The notes below the pieces were generated by a model. That model saw nothing but the letters and a program-made list of their open reading frames with translations. It made no database searches and had not been told where the DNA came from. Made by a program: the position numbers and the translations under genes. From Thuidium tamariscinum (taxonomy: Eukaryota > Streptophyta > Bryopsida > Hypnales > Thuidiaceae), in the NCBI GenBank assembly GCA_947034885.2, contig OX344756.2:22241489-22305488 (forward strand): a stretch of DNA of 64,000 nt, read 5' to 3'. This document shows, piece by piece, positions 11,429 through 20,620 of this stretch (positions are counted from its first letter, which is position 1; each line of letters starts with the position of its first letter).

Positions 11429-13054
11429 GAAACGCAAAGTGGTTGGTTACAGGACCTGGTAGCTATTGGCTACACAGATCCACTCCCGGCTCCTTCTCCC
11501 GCTGTGCAATCAGTTATCTCCTCGATCGCGGAGCCTGAGCTACATTCCTTCATCCAAGCAGCGGACAACGCAGCTCTACTTGACCAGGATGACGAGGGTG
11601 AGCACGCCCCTTTGCTTTTGACAACACTTGATTTATCACACTGGACGGCTGTTATGGTTGCTGCTTTCGAAGGAAAGGATAAAGGGTTAGATCGTTTAAA
11701 GGAAGCTCAGCAGGCATTAGTAACTCTCCTGCAACGAGATGAGCTTGAGTTTTTGGAAGCGGTCACCAACACTAGGAGGGTCGAGAGAGCACTTCGAGTT
11801 GCCAACCCTCACGAAGAATGGGCGGATGCCCCGCCACCGATTGATTTGTCGCAATCAGAGCCCAACTCACAGTCCAGTTCACTTCATCCGTTATTATCCA
11901 AGTTGAATATTGCCCCGGCCCACAAGGCGGCTATCGAGGACTTGTCGGAGTCCATTCAGACGACCCAGTCTGAAAAAGAGATGTCGACTTTGGACGCCCC
12001 TGGAAGAGGTCCAGCGATTCCTTTCCTTCCTCCTCGTGCGGTAGAGGACCAGCTGGCCGCAAAAGCACACCGTACATGGTGTCTTTCCAATATTAACCTC
12101 CTGGCGCCCATCACTATGCACATGTGGAAGCTTTGGGCGAATTTGTCTGACCAAGAGGTTGCAGCATGCGAAGATAAAGCTCTTAGCTGCACAGGTCTTC
12201 ATGAGAAGCCTCTTGAAATGGTCAATGCCTTCCCGATTGCATTATATGACCACCACAAGTGTACTACCTCAGCGATTAATGTACATGTGAAACTTGACGT
12301 GCTGACTTGTGCACCAAGGAGCCCCAAGTATACATCACAATTGTGGAATTGTCAGCGTCCATACATTAGGTGCAAATGCAGTCAGAATGCTAAAGTGGGA
12401 TGCAAGGGCAACATGCTGTGGTTTGACCACAGCATCTGGTACATGATTAATAACTTGGGGAAATTCTTTCCTGACAACTTGTATCCGGCTCTACCAGCTA
12501 AGTATGGCGCCTTCTTGACTTGGATGAAGAACGCTGCGAGACATGCGGTGAAGACACAAATCACGTTTCTGGCTGTTCGGAGGCTGATGGATACTGCAGC
12601 TTTAGAGTTTTCTACAGATCCATCACAAAAGCTCCTCCAGAAACATTACGAGGCCCCAGGTGCTCGGAAGATCGAGAGGCTCTTCAAGCCAGCCTCCTTC
12701 TCCGTCGATCTCGCACCCACTCCGCCTCAGAAGCGACGTCGACTCAATATGAATGTGTCTGCTATCGATCAGCCTATTGCACAACAAAGGACACCTCCAA
12801 CCCACCCGAATCAAGGAAGTGGTCGTGGTGCAGGAAGACCCAGCAGAGGTCGCGATAATTATAACCGTAACTATCGAAGCCCTGGCGGATTCCAATTCTT
12901 TGGTGGGAATAATCGACGTGAAGATGCCTCACCTTCTACTTCGGTGAGATCTGAGTTTCTCAGGATCGAGAATACTCCACCGTCAGCTAACCAGTCGAAC
13001 AGCACCAAACCTCGAAATATCCAAGGACGCGTACTCAACTGGGATAACGTGTGA
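11429..13054 (+). CDS. ORF1 of the two-ORF retroelement
   Basis: The frame is open from 11,429 to the stop at 13,052-13,054 (about 541 codons); GTG at 11,504 and ATG at 11,652 are internal starts. A splice-acceptor-like CTGCCTGTAG ends at 11,428, so the first codons may come from a spliced leader in repeat unit 1. The protein has an acidic N-terminal half, a Cys/Trp-rich middle (RCKCSQNAKVGCKGN, then WFDHSIWYM), a basic nuclear-localisation-like PPQKRRRL and a Gly/Arg/Asn-rich tail (GRGAGRPSRGRDNYNRNY). The tail suggests RNA binding; I do not recognise the fold. Its GC content is clearly above that of the surrounding DNA. It probably forms the RNA-packaging partner of ORF2, which is inference. 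Confidence 0.75.
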   Translation, partial: ETQSGWLQDLVAIGYTDPLPAPSPAVQSVISSIAEPELHSFIQAADNAALLDQDDEGEHAPLLLTTLDLSHWTAVMVAAFEGKDKGLDRLKEAQQALVTLLQRDELEFLEAVTNTRRVERALRVANPHEEWADAPPPIDLSQSEPNSQSSSLHPLLSKLNIAPAHKAAIEDLSESIQTTQSEKEMSTLDAPGRGPAIPFLPPRAVEDQLAAKAHRTWCLSNINLLAPITMHMWKLWANLSDQEVAACEDKALSCTGLHEKPLEMVNAFPIALYDHHKCTTSAINVHVKLDVLTCAPRSPKYTSQLWNCQRPYIRCKCSQNAKVGCKGNMLWFDHSIWYMINNLGKFFPDNLYPALPAKYGAFLTWMKNAARHAVKTQITFLAVRRLMDTAALEFSTDPSQKLLQKHYEAPGARKIERLFKPASFSVDLAPTPPQKRRRLNMNVSAIDQPIAQQRTPPTHPNQGSGRGAGRPSRGRDNYNRNYRSPGGFQFFGGNNRREDASPSTSVRSEFLRIENTPPSANQSNSTKPRNIQGRVLNWDNV

Positions 13055-13065
13055 TTTTTTCGTGA

Positions 13066-15225
13066 TGTCATGTTACAGAAGAAGCGCGGATCCTCGTCGC
13101 AGACAGCTACGGCCGTCGCAAAGTCCAGCGAGCTTCCCGCAGCAGGAAAACAGGCTTTATAAAGTTACGGTATTGTAACCGAGCATTAGAATGGCTAAAC
13201 TTCAGACAGATCTTTCGTGATCTTCTGATCTTTTTTCAATATGATCAGCTTTGTCCCATCCTTGAGGATGTTGTTTTTGCCTGGTCTTACACCGATAATA
13301 TATCCACGGTGCTTTACAAACCATCTTTAGTGTTCAAACACTTCTCTTTCGTTCATTTATTAGATGACTCAAATGTTTGTGCTTGCACCAGTGCTTCACG
13401 ATTTCGGAAATTTATCGATCCTCTCACTCTGAATGAGGTGTCCGATTTCACTAAACCTGCTTTGCACGTTAGGACCATGGATTTGTCGATCATCCAACAC
13501 AAAGGCCTGCGGCAAGCAATTGCACAAGGATTAAATCATATTCCACTCTTACCAACCAACATAATGCATGCATTGGCGACTATCATGGATGCATTTGAGC
13601 AGTTAATCCTCATTCTGCAGTTGGAAGTTGAAGGGTTTCCTTTGGATGAGGCACGGGAACGACTGCACACCCAATGCCTTGCGAGCCTTCAACTCGCCTC
13701 CAAAAGAAACAGATACGGCTTCAAGAACTCCGGTCCGCCCGTTCTTAATATTCCAGCCGTGAAAAACGAAATCCAGTGGTTATTACAACACCTGTTCTGT
13801 TCGGGACTAGATAAAGCGGCTAACAATGCCTGCTTCATGTGCATCAAGCACATCCGTTTGCAAGCTTTTGCACGGTTGAGCTGCAAAGATTTTACAGCGT
13901 GCAAATCCAACCAAGTTTGGAGCTTGCCAACTCATATTCTCGATGAACTTAACGAGAATCTGATCCGACTCTTACCCGAATGCCCTCCCAAATTTCAGTC
14001 GCTCCCTTATCTTATAGCTTCTTTCAAACAGCACAAAGCAAAGTACAGATGGCTCACGAATGCATACCGCACCATCTTTTCCAATATTGCCTCTTTGCTC
14101 ACTCTGGCATCTAATGCGATGCTAGAATCGATGAAACAGTGGGCAGCCGCAACAGAGAAAGGGTACGTAAACTTTCTACGAACCAAAACTAGCACCTATT
14201 GGATCATCGATTCAATCCAAGATGCTACTCTGAACTTGCCAAACAAGATCCACGACATATTCGTTGGAGATATTACTTGCTGCTATGAATCGATCCCATT
14301 ACAGGGACCAGACAACCTCCTCGAAGCAATTACATTCATCACTCGTAAAGCATTCCAATATGTCAGTAACTCGCACCCTCGATCGACCACATCGATGTGG
14401 ATTCGTATTTCTACGGACGGGGTACCAGCTGCTGCCAAGTGGGCTACAGCCCGACCTTCCAGTGCAAACTGGGTTCCATTCAACATGGAACGTCTCCTAC
14501 ATCTTCATGCTTGGCTCATGAACCATTGTTTCTTAACTTTGGGAGATCGCATTTGGCGCCAGTGCATGGGAATTCCGATGGGATTTTCATGTTCGCCGGT
14601 CTGGTGCAACATGTATCTTCTTGCTTACGAGATCAGATTCACTCAGCGACTTGCTCAATTGGGTAGATCGGATATTCTGGCTCAGTTCAGTACCGCTTTT
14701 CGGTACATGGACGACCTGTGCCTCATCAACGTCGGCAATCCGAGATCATTCTTGTCCCCGGAACAACCACGAACTGAGAATAATCCCTTTTGGATTTACC
14801 CTCTAGACATTCTCACGATCAAAGAGGAAACTGCTCAGTTCTCCACCATCGATCCAAAACGTGGAATTTTGGCTCACTTTATGAACGTGGAGATCATGGT
14901 TAATGAAACCAGCCCACAGAGCTACACCTTCAGAAAATACGATAAGAGACGAAGCTTGCCATTCAGCTATACACAGTACATTAAATTTCACTCAAATCGC
15001 CCAATCCACCAAGCTTATAACATTGCCATTTCGCAAGTGCTCCCAGTTCTATATATCTCAAGCACCGATGCAGCTGCTACTACAGAGATACTAGCTATTA
15101 TCGAGACCATGACCAACAATGGTTTCAAGCGTGATCGCTTACTCAAAAGTATTCAGAAATTCCTAAGCAACGGACCATTTCCAGCAGTCCGTGTCAACAT
15201 CCAAAATATAAGAGCATCTCTATAA
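13066..15225 (+). CDS. ORF2: reverse transcriptase, Penelope/telomerase-like
   Basis: The frame is open from 13,066 to the stop at 15,225 (about 719 codons). No ATG occurs in frame until about 13,477, within an already conserved-looking block, so the start is unclear; an acceptor-like TGTTACAG ends at about 13,077. Counting from 13,309: a CACTS...HVRT-DLSII block and GLNHIP near residues 27-80, RT motif A (GDITCCYESIPL) near 318, motif B (MGIPMGFSCSP) near 420, motif C (FRYMDDLCL) near 463 with both catalytic Asp residues, and a thumb-like RRSLPFSYTQYIKF near 546. No RNase H, integrase or endonuclease domain is visible after the RT. It would copy the element RNA; how it gets a primer without an endonuclease is an open question. 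The RT call is firm, the family call moderate. Confidence 0.85.
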   Translation, partial: CHVTEEARILVADSYGRRKVQRASRSRKTGFIKLRYCNRALEWLNFRQIFRDLLIFFQYDQLCPILEDVVFAWSYTDNISTVLYKPSLVFKHFSFVHLLDDSNVCACTSASRFRKFIDPLTLNEVSDFTKPALHVRTMDLSIIQHKGLRQAIAQGLNHIPLLPTNIMHALATIMDAFEQLILILQLEVEGFPLDEARERLHTQCLASLQLASKRNRYGFKNSGPPVLNIPAVKNEIQWLLQHLFCSGLDKAANNACFMCIKHIRLQAFARLSCKDFTACKSNQVWSLPTHILDELNENLIRLLPECPPKFQSLPYLIASFKQHKAKYRWLTNAYRTIFSNIASLLTLASNAMLESMKQWAAATEKGYVNFLRTKTSTYWIIDSIQDATLNLPNKIHDIFVGDITCCYESIPLQGPDNLLEAITFITRKAFQYVSNSHPRSTTSMWIRISTDGVPAAAKWATARPSSANWVPFNMERLLHLHAWLMNHCFLTLGDRIWRQCMGIPMGFSCSPVWCNMYLLAYEIRFTQRLAQLGRSDILAQFSTAFRYMDDLCLINVGNPRSFLSPEQPRTENNPFWIYPLDILTIKEETAQFSTIDPKRGILAHFMNVEIMVNETSPQSYTFRKYDKRRSLPFSYTQYIKFHSNRPIHQAYNIAISQVLPVLYISSTDAAATTEILAIIETMTNNGFKRDRLLKSIQKFLSNGPFPAVRVNIQNIRASL

Positions 15226-15283
15226 GTCTCTTCCTTTTTGGTGAATTTTTAATTTTTAAGAAGTTTGCAAGAATTACCATGAA

Positions 15284-15334
15284 GTTTGAGCCTGGTATGC
15301 ACCTCTATAGGAGTGTGGCATACCAGTGCCAAAC
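15284..15334 (+). ncRNA. Hairpin in the 3' untranslated part of the retroelement
   Basis: GTTTG..CTGGTATGC at 15,284-15,300 pairs with GCATACCAG..CAAAC at 15,318-15,334, leaving a loop that itself holds a short CTCTATAGGAG palindrome. It lies between the ORF2 stop and the second repeat, where an RT-recognition structure could sit. The role is inference. Confidence 0.4.
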
Positions 15335-15372
15335 TCCTATAAATGGTTGCATCACCAGGGGTGGTGGAGGGT

Positions 15373-15427
15373 CTTCTTCTTCTTCTTCTTCTTCTTCTTC
15401 TTCTTCTTCTTCTTCTTCTTCTTCTTT
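15373..15427 (+). repeat. (TTC)n tract before repeat unit 2
   Basis: About 17 TTC units follow CACCAGGGGTGGTGGAGGG. The tract is longer than the one before unit 1. Confidence 0.9.
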
Positions 15428-16499
15428 AGCCATAAATTATTTTTGTCAAAAATTTCTATGGCCAAAGACTAAAATTAAAATAGCCCTAGTGGTAAACAAT
15501 CCACATTTTTTACTATGACCTATTTTGTACATTTGTCTTATTTTTATTCCCGTCTGTGTTCATTTTTAGAAGCCCCTAATCTTTTAATCCTTATAGCAAA
15601 TTATTCATTTTATGGGTTCATATCCATATTAACATATTGAGATAAGGTGACAATTTATGGAGAACATGGTTTATTCAAACACATCCACATGATGTAGCTT
15701 TCTCTTTTTTCTAAAATAAATTTAAGCCTCTTTGGTCAGTCTGGTGTGATGTACCACCCACCCACACCCACTAAGGGTGAATAATTGATTGGCTATTCTC
15801 TAGTTTCTGGCATAATGAGTAGGTCTAACCACCCCATTATGACCATTTCGGTGGGTTTTTCCTCCCAAAATTCAAATTAGTGAGAATATAGTGGCTTTCA
15901 GGCCCTTCATTCTTTTCATTGTGAAGTTTGAGTTTTTTGGTGGAGGAGTATTCTTGGTGTAATTTTTGTGTTTCAAGAACTTGTACCTCACGGGAATGGC
16001 AAAGGTCACTGGGCTTGCTGTTGTTTGCTTTGGATCTTACTTTTCTCACTAATTTGTGATTTGATATTCTCCTTTTGTGATTTCTTTGACCTGTGACATA
16101 GATAGCAATTGGCTTTAGCTGAAGACACCTCGTGCATCCTCACTGACATTACATTGGTTTGTGGTGTGTTTGGGACGGGCACAGGTGAGGCTGAGCCTTT
16201 AGGTCAAATCTCCCATGTTGTTGGAGTTTTTTGAAGCAATCTTTTTCAACACTGGAGCATCCTTTCCTTGCTTTTGTGGCATTTGGACATGATTTGATAG
16301 TATTTGGCAATATTTGAGTGATTTAGATTAACTTGAATCTACACTCTAAGTACTTTATTTGAGCACTTTTTGGATTTGATTGAGGAAGTTTTAAACTATT
16401 TCCTATTGTACTGAATTATATCTTGATTTTTTCTTGCAAATAGTTGGGTTTTGGAAAGATGAGGCCTTGTTAAAGGCTGTTATGTCTTAGTCTCTTCTT
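15428..16499 (+). repeat. Direct repeat unit 2 (3' pLTR-like)
   Basis: Same length and, on reading, the same sequence as unit 1. It is joined directly to unit 3. Confidence 0.9.
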
Positions 16500-17578
16500 C
16501 AGCCATAAAATAAACATTTTTTGTTAAAATTTTCTATGGCCAAAGATTAAAATTAAAATAGCCCTAGTGGTAAACAATCCACTTTTTATTATGACCTTTT
16601 TTGAATATTTGTCTTATTTTATTTAAATTCCCATCTTTGATCATTTTTAGAAACCCCCAATCCTTTAAACCTTATAGCAAATTGTTCATTTTATGGTTTC
16701 ATATCCATATTAAACATTTGGCATAAGATGATTTATGGTTTTTTTAACTGAGAACATGGTTTATTCAAACACATCCACATGATGTAACTTTCTCTTTTCT
16801 TAAATAATTTTAAGCCTCTTTGGTGTGATGTACCACCCACCCACCCACTAAGAGTGAGTAATTGATTGGCTATTCTTTAGTTTCTGGCATAATGAGTAGG
16901 CTTAACCACCCCATTATGACCATTTCGGTAGATTTTCCCTCCCAAAATTCAAATTAGTGAGAATATAGTGGCTTTCAGGCCCTTCATTCTTTTCACTGTG
17001 AAGTTTGAGTTTTTTGGTGGTGTAGTATTCTTGGTGCAACTCTTGTGTTTCAAGAACTTGTACCTCACGGGAATGGCAAAGGTCACTGGGCTTGTTGTTG
17101 TTGTTTGCTTTGGATCATACTTTTCTCACTAATTTTGTGATTTGATGTTCTCTTTTTGTGGTTTCTTTGACTTGTGACATAGATAGCAATTGGCTTTAGC
17201 TGAAGACACCTCGTGCATCCTCACTGACATTACATTGGTTTGTGGTGTGTTTGGGACGGGCACAGGTAAGGCTAAGCCTTCAGGTCAAATCTCCCATGTT
17301 GTTGGAGTTCTTGGAGCAATCTTTTTCAGCACTGGAGCATCCTTTCCTTGCTTTTTTAGCATTTGGACATGATTTGATAGTATTGACAATATTTGAGTGA
17401 TTTAGATAAAACTTGGATCTACACTCTATGTATTTTATTTGAGCACTTTTGGGATCTGATTGAGGAAGTTTTAAACTATTTCCTATTGTATTGGATTATA
17501 TCTTGATTTTTTCTTTCAAAATAGTTGAGTTTTGGAAAGATGAGGCCTTGTTAGAGGCTGTTATGTCTTAGTCTCTTC
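16500..17578 (+). repeat. Repeat unit 3, diverged
   Basis: Starts CAGCCATAAAATAAAC directly after unit 2 and follows units 1 and 2 along its whole length with scattered substitutions and small indels, ending CTTAGTCTCTTCTTC. No ORFs of its own; it looks like an older solo repeat. Confidence 0.8.
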
Positions 17579-18640
17579 TTCTTTGGCTTTTGTACTTTTT
17601 AAATTATTGTACTATTTATATGGCCATTTGAAATTAGACTCTTTGCTTATGAACTTGATAAAAACAACATTTTGGTTATTTTTATCCTCCAAAAATATTT
17701 AATTCCCATGTTCTTCTTTTGCAATTCATTTCTATTTTAAATAGTTAAATTAATTCACACATATGAAATTGAAATTAAATTCAAAATTGTGGAATTTTCC
17801 TCAAGACTCTATTCTTGAGCCAGGCCTACTATAATTGGACCTCCATAAGGAGTCATAATATTAATTTCCTTTTAAACTGGCCTGTCAAGTGGGTACTTCC
17901 ACCTACCCTCCCACTATGGGTAGGAAAGTTATTAAGCTATGCCACTACCAGAGCTTGTCATTTTCATAAATGTTCCTCTTTGGCTCTTTCCCTCCTTTTT
18001 TAGTGAGTATTTGGTGGCTTGGTGAGCTTCACTTCACCTATCTTGGTGTAGCGGTTCACTTTGCTTGGGATTGCGTGAACTTTTGAGTGACTCTTGAGCT
18101 TCAAGCAAGTTGCTTGTGGGAATGGCAAAGGTCTCTCTTTTGTGTAAATATTAGTATGTTTTTGAGAATGTTTGCTTACTGCATTTGCTATACTCACTAC
18201 TTTGTTTTGATTTGTGACCTTTGTCTTTGATTTCTTTTTGGAAATTTAGGATCTCTGATATAGATAGCAATTGGCTTTAGCTTAAGACACCTCGTGCATC
18301 CTCACTGACATGACATTGGGTTGTTGTGTGTTTTGGGACAAGCACAGGTGAGGCTGAGCCTTCGGATCCTGGATTCACAAGTTTGTGAATTTCATGACAA
18401 ATTTTTCAAAGCACATGGACTACCTTCTTATTTGTGCTCAAGGATATTTATGCTTAGTTACATTTCTTTTAAAGAGATGTTACACCATACCTTAGCTTTG
18501 TTGTATCTTGTTTTGATACTTATTGTTTAGCCTGGGAATTTACTATGTTTTGAAAAAGTCTTGATTCTTTAAACTACAAGTTAAGATTTGAAAAGATGGG
18601 GCCCAATTTTGGGGTGTTTCTGTCTAAGTCATCTTCATTA
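17579..18640 (+). repeat. Repeat unit 4, strongly diverged
   Basis: It recalls units 1-3 mainly in its last ~550 bp: the GGAATGGCAAAGGTC string near 18,119, the stem motif at 18,273-18,360 and the ending GTCTAAGTCATCTTC near 18,620. The first half is only loosely similar. It is the oldest unit of the row, and the outer gag resumes after it. Confidence 0.65.
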
Positions 18641-20620
18641 AGGACTAATTCTATTTAGAATGAGGGAGATGAAATTAAAATTCAAAATCCAAGAGATAGA
18701 CTAGAGAGTGAAGAAGAAAAGAAGAAAATTGTACAAGAAGTAGAACATTTTTTTAGTACTCCTACTTGTACTTATGGACAAGATGATTATGATTTAGATA
18801 CCACACTTCTTTTAGACAAAGAATTTATTCAATCAAAATCTAATACACAAACCGTTAGGGAAGGACTTCAAATCACTGAACAAAATTTTTTGTTTGCAAA
18901 TTTACAAAAGGATAAACCTATTGATTTTGACTTTCTACGGAATTTCAAAGATTTTGATCTTTTAAATTTTTTTAGAGGAAATCAAGAGTCTGTGAGCTCT
19001 AGGGAGTATTCTACTTCCTCAACAAACTCTAATAATTCATCTTTTACTCCTTCTTCATCTTCATCTAGTAAAAATCAAATTAATTCATTGGCAAATCAAA
19101 GACCTTTGAATCTTACTCTTATGCCTATTTATTATGGCCAAATAGGAACCGACCCTGATTTCCATTTGTCTAAATTTATAGCATGTTGTTTAGCAAATAG
19201 AATCCCAAAAGTTGATTATTTGGTCACATTTCCAACAACCTTACAAGCAAATGCTTTTTCTTGGTATCAAAGACAAAATCAAGCTATCTTTGTAGATTGG
19301 GATGCTTTAAAAAATGCCTTTCTTGCACAATTTTGGCCAATTGGATTTAGTGAAAGTTTGCGAGAAAGATTAAGACAAATAAAATTGGAAGTAGGTGAGA
19401 GTGTAGATTCTTATTATGGGAGAATGCAAGATTTATTAAATAGATGGACTAATCACAACATGCATACAGATTTTCTAAACTAGTAGAAAATCTTCTTAGT
19501 TTTGTTGATTTGGTCGCGTTGATGATCAACAAATTTTTGTTAATTAACAAAAATTTGTTGATCATCAACGCGACCAAATCAACAGAACCAAGTAGATTTT
19601 CTACTAGTGCTAATAAGTTTATTTGTAGGGGGTTTGTATCCCTATGAATTAAAACTTTGTACTAAAGAAAAATGCCCTAATACTTTATTAGAAGGTTTGC
19701 GTCATGCAAAAATATGGGAAGAGTTTAAAATTGACGAAGACTACATGCCTTTTGCAAACCAAATAATTTATCCATCTTTAGAACCTCAACCTAGAGTGAC
19801 ACCAAATCAAATATAAGGGCAAATTCGTCCAATTGTGGATCAAAATATACCTTTGTATCCACAATCTTGTTTAATGCCCCAACTCCAAGCTATGGTTGTT
19901 ACCCCATCGAAAATTGTTGTAGAAAAGTCACCTAATGAAAAGCCAATTGTTGACCTTAATATGAATCAAATAGAAAAACTTACTCAAAAATTACAAAACA
20001 TGGAGGTAAAATTGGCGGGGGGTAGACCTAAACGATTTAAACCTAATAATAATCGCTTTAATGTATGATGTTCAGCTTGTAAGGGTTAAGGACATATGGC
20101 TAATGAATGTCCACCTCTTCCACATTAAACCTTTAAGTGTTCTTATCGTGGTGGAAATCATGACATTACTATATGTTGAAATTTACCAAGTGTTCAGCAA
20201 ATGGATAGTTCTCCTAATAATAGACCTTGGGTTAATAAAGGAAGGAATCAAACTAATATGAAGAAAAGACCATTTACAAGACCTAGAGCTAATCCCCCTT
20301 ATAAACCCAATGACAATTGTTCCAGATGGAATAATGAATATAATGCACCACCAGTCTAGAATGGAACACCTTATAACCGAATACACACCAATATAACACA
20401 CCACAAAAAGGGAAACATGTAGTATGTTATAGATGTGGTGAATTAAGCCATTATGCCAATGAGTGTCCAAATCCGAAAAAACAAGAAAGTTATGTTCTTT
20501 TATATGGAAGATGTAGAAAGCCAAGACATACAACTAATAACTGTCGGGAAGACTTTTCTAAGTTTCCACCTTCTGAGAGGGATTGGAATCAACGAAAGTA
20601 AGTGACATTTAAAGATGAAT
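18641..20620 (+). pseudogene. Outer gypsy gag with zinc knuckles (fossil)
   Basis: After repeat unit 4 the gag resumes. The capsid-like region at 18,890-19,474 has the retrotrans_gag pattern (LPIYYGQIGTDPDFHLSKF-like, then FSWYQRQ and LRQIKLEVGES); it is interrupted by a 132-bp MITE and continues from 19,613. Two CCHC-type knuckles follow near 20,065-20,115 and 20,420-20,475 (CYRCGELSHYANECP). Decayed, with several breaks. Confidence 0.8.
19478..19609. mobile_element. CACTA-type hairpin MITE in outer gag
   Basis: A 132-bp near-perfect inverted repeat: the central GGTCGCGTTGATGATCAAC arm is mirrored exactly around a TTAATTAA centre. The end reads CACTAGTAGAAAATCT on one side and AACTAGTAGAAAATCT on the other. 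The 3-bp duplication CTA flanks it (19,475-19,477 and 19,610-19,612), as expected for CACTA elements. It has no coding capacity. Confidence 0.85.

Larger units (their letters stand above)
10244..16499 (+). mobile_element. Two-ORF Penelope/telomerase-like retroelement, apparently whole
   Basis: Two direct repeats of 1,072 bp (10,244-11,315 and 15,428-16,499) in which I see no difference flank a 4.1-kb interior with two long open frames: an ORF1 with a basic, Gly/Arg-rich tail and a 700-residue RT ORF. There is no integrase, RNase H, tyrosine recombinase or GIY-YIG signature that I can see. Terminal direct repeats without integrase, plus head-to-tail repeat units, fit the pLTR arrangement of Penelope-like elements; the RT motifs (GIPMG, YMDD, a Cys-rich N-terminal block) also fit that side of the RT tree. 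Family placement is inference. It sits inside the outer gag, next to TTC tracts. Identical repeats mean a very recent insertion. Confidence 0.75.

Noticed and set aside
11429-15225. GIY-YIG endonuclease or tyrosine recombinase in the retroelement
   Set aside because: No such motif pattern is visible in ORF1 or ORF2, so neither a classical endonuclease-bearing Penelope element nor a DIRS/Ngaro element is supported.
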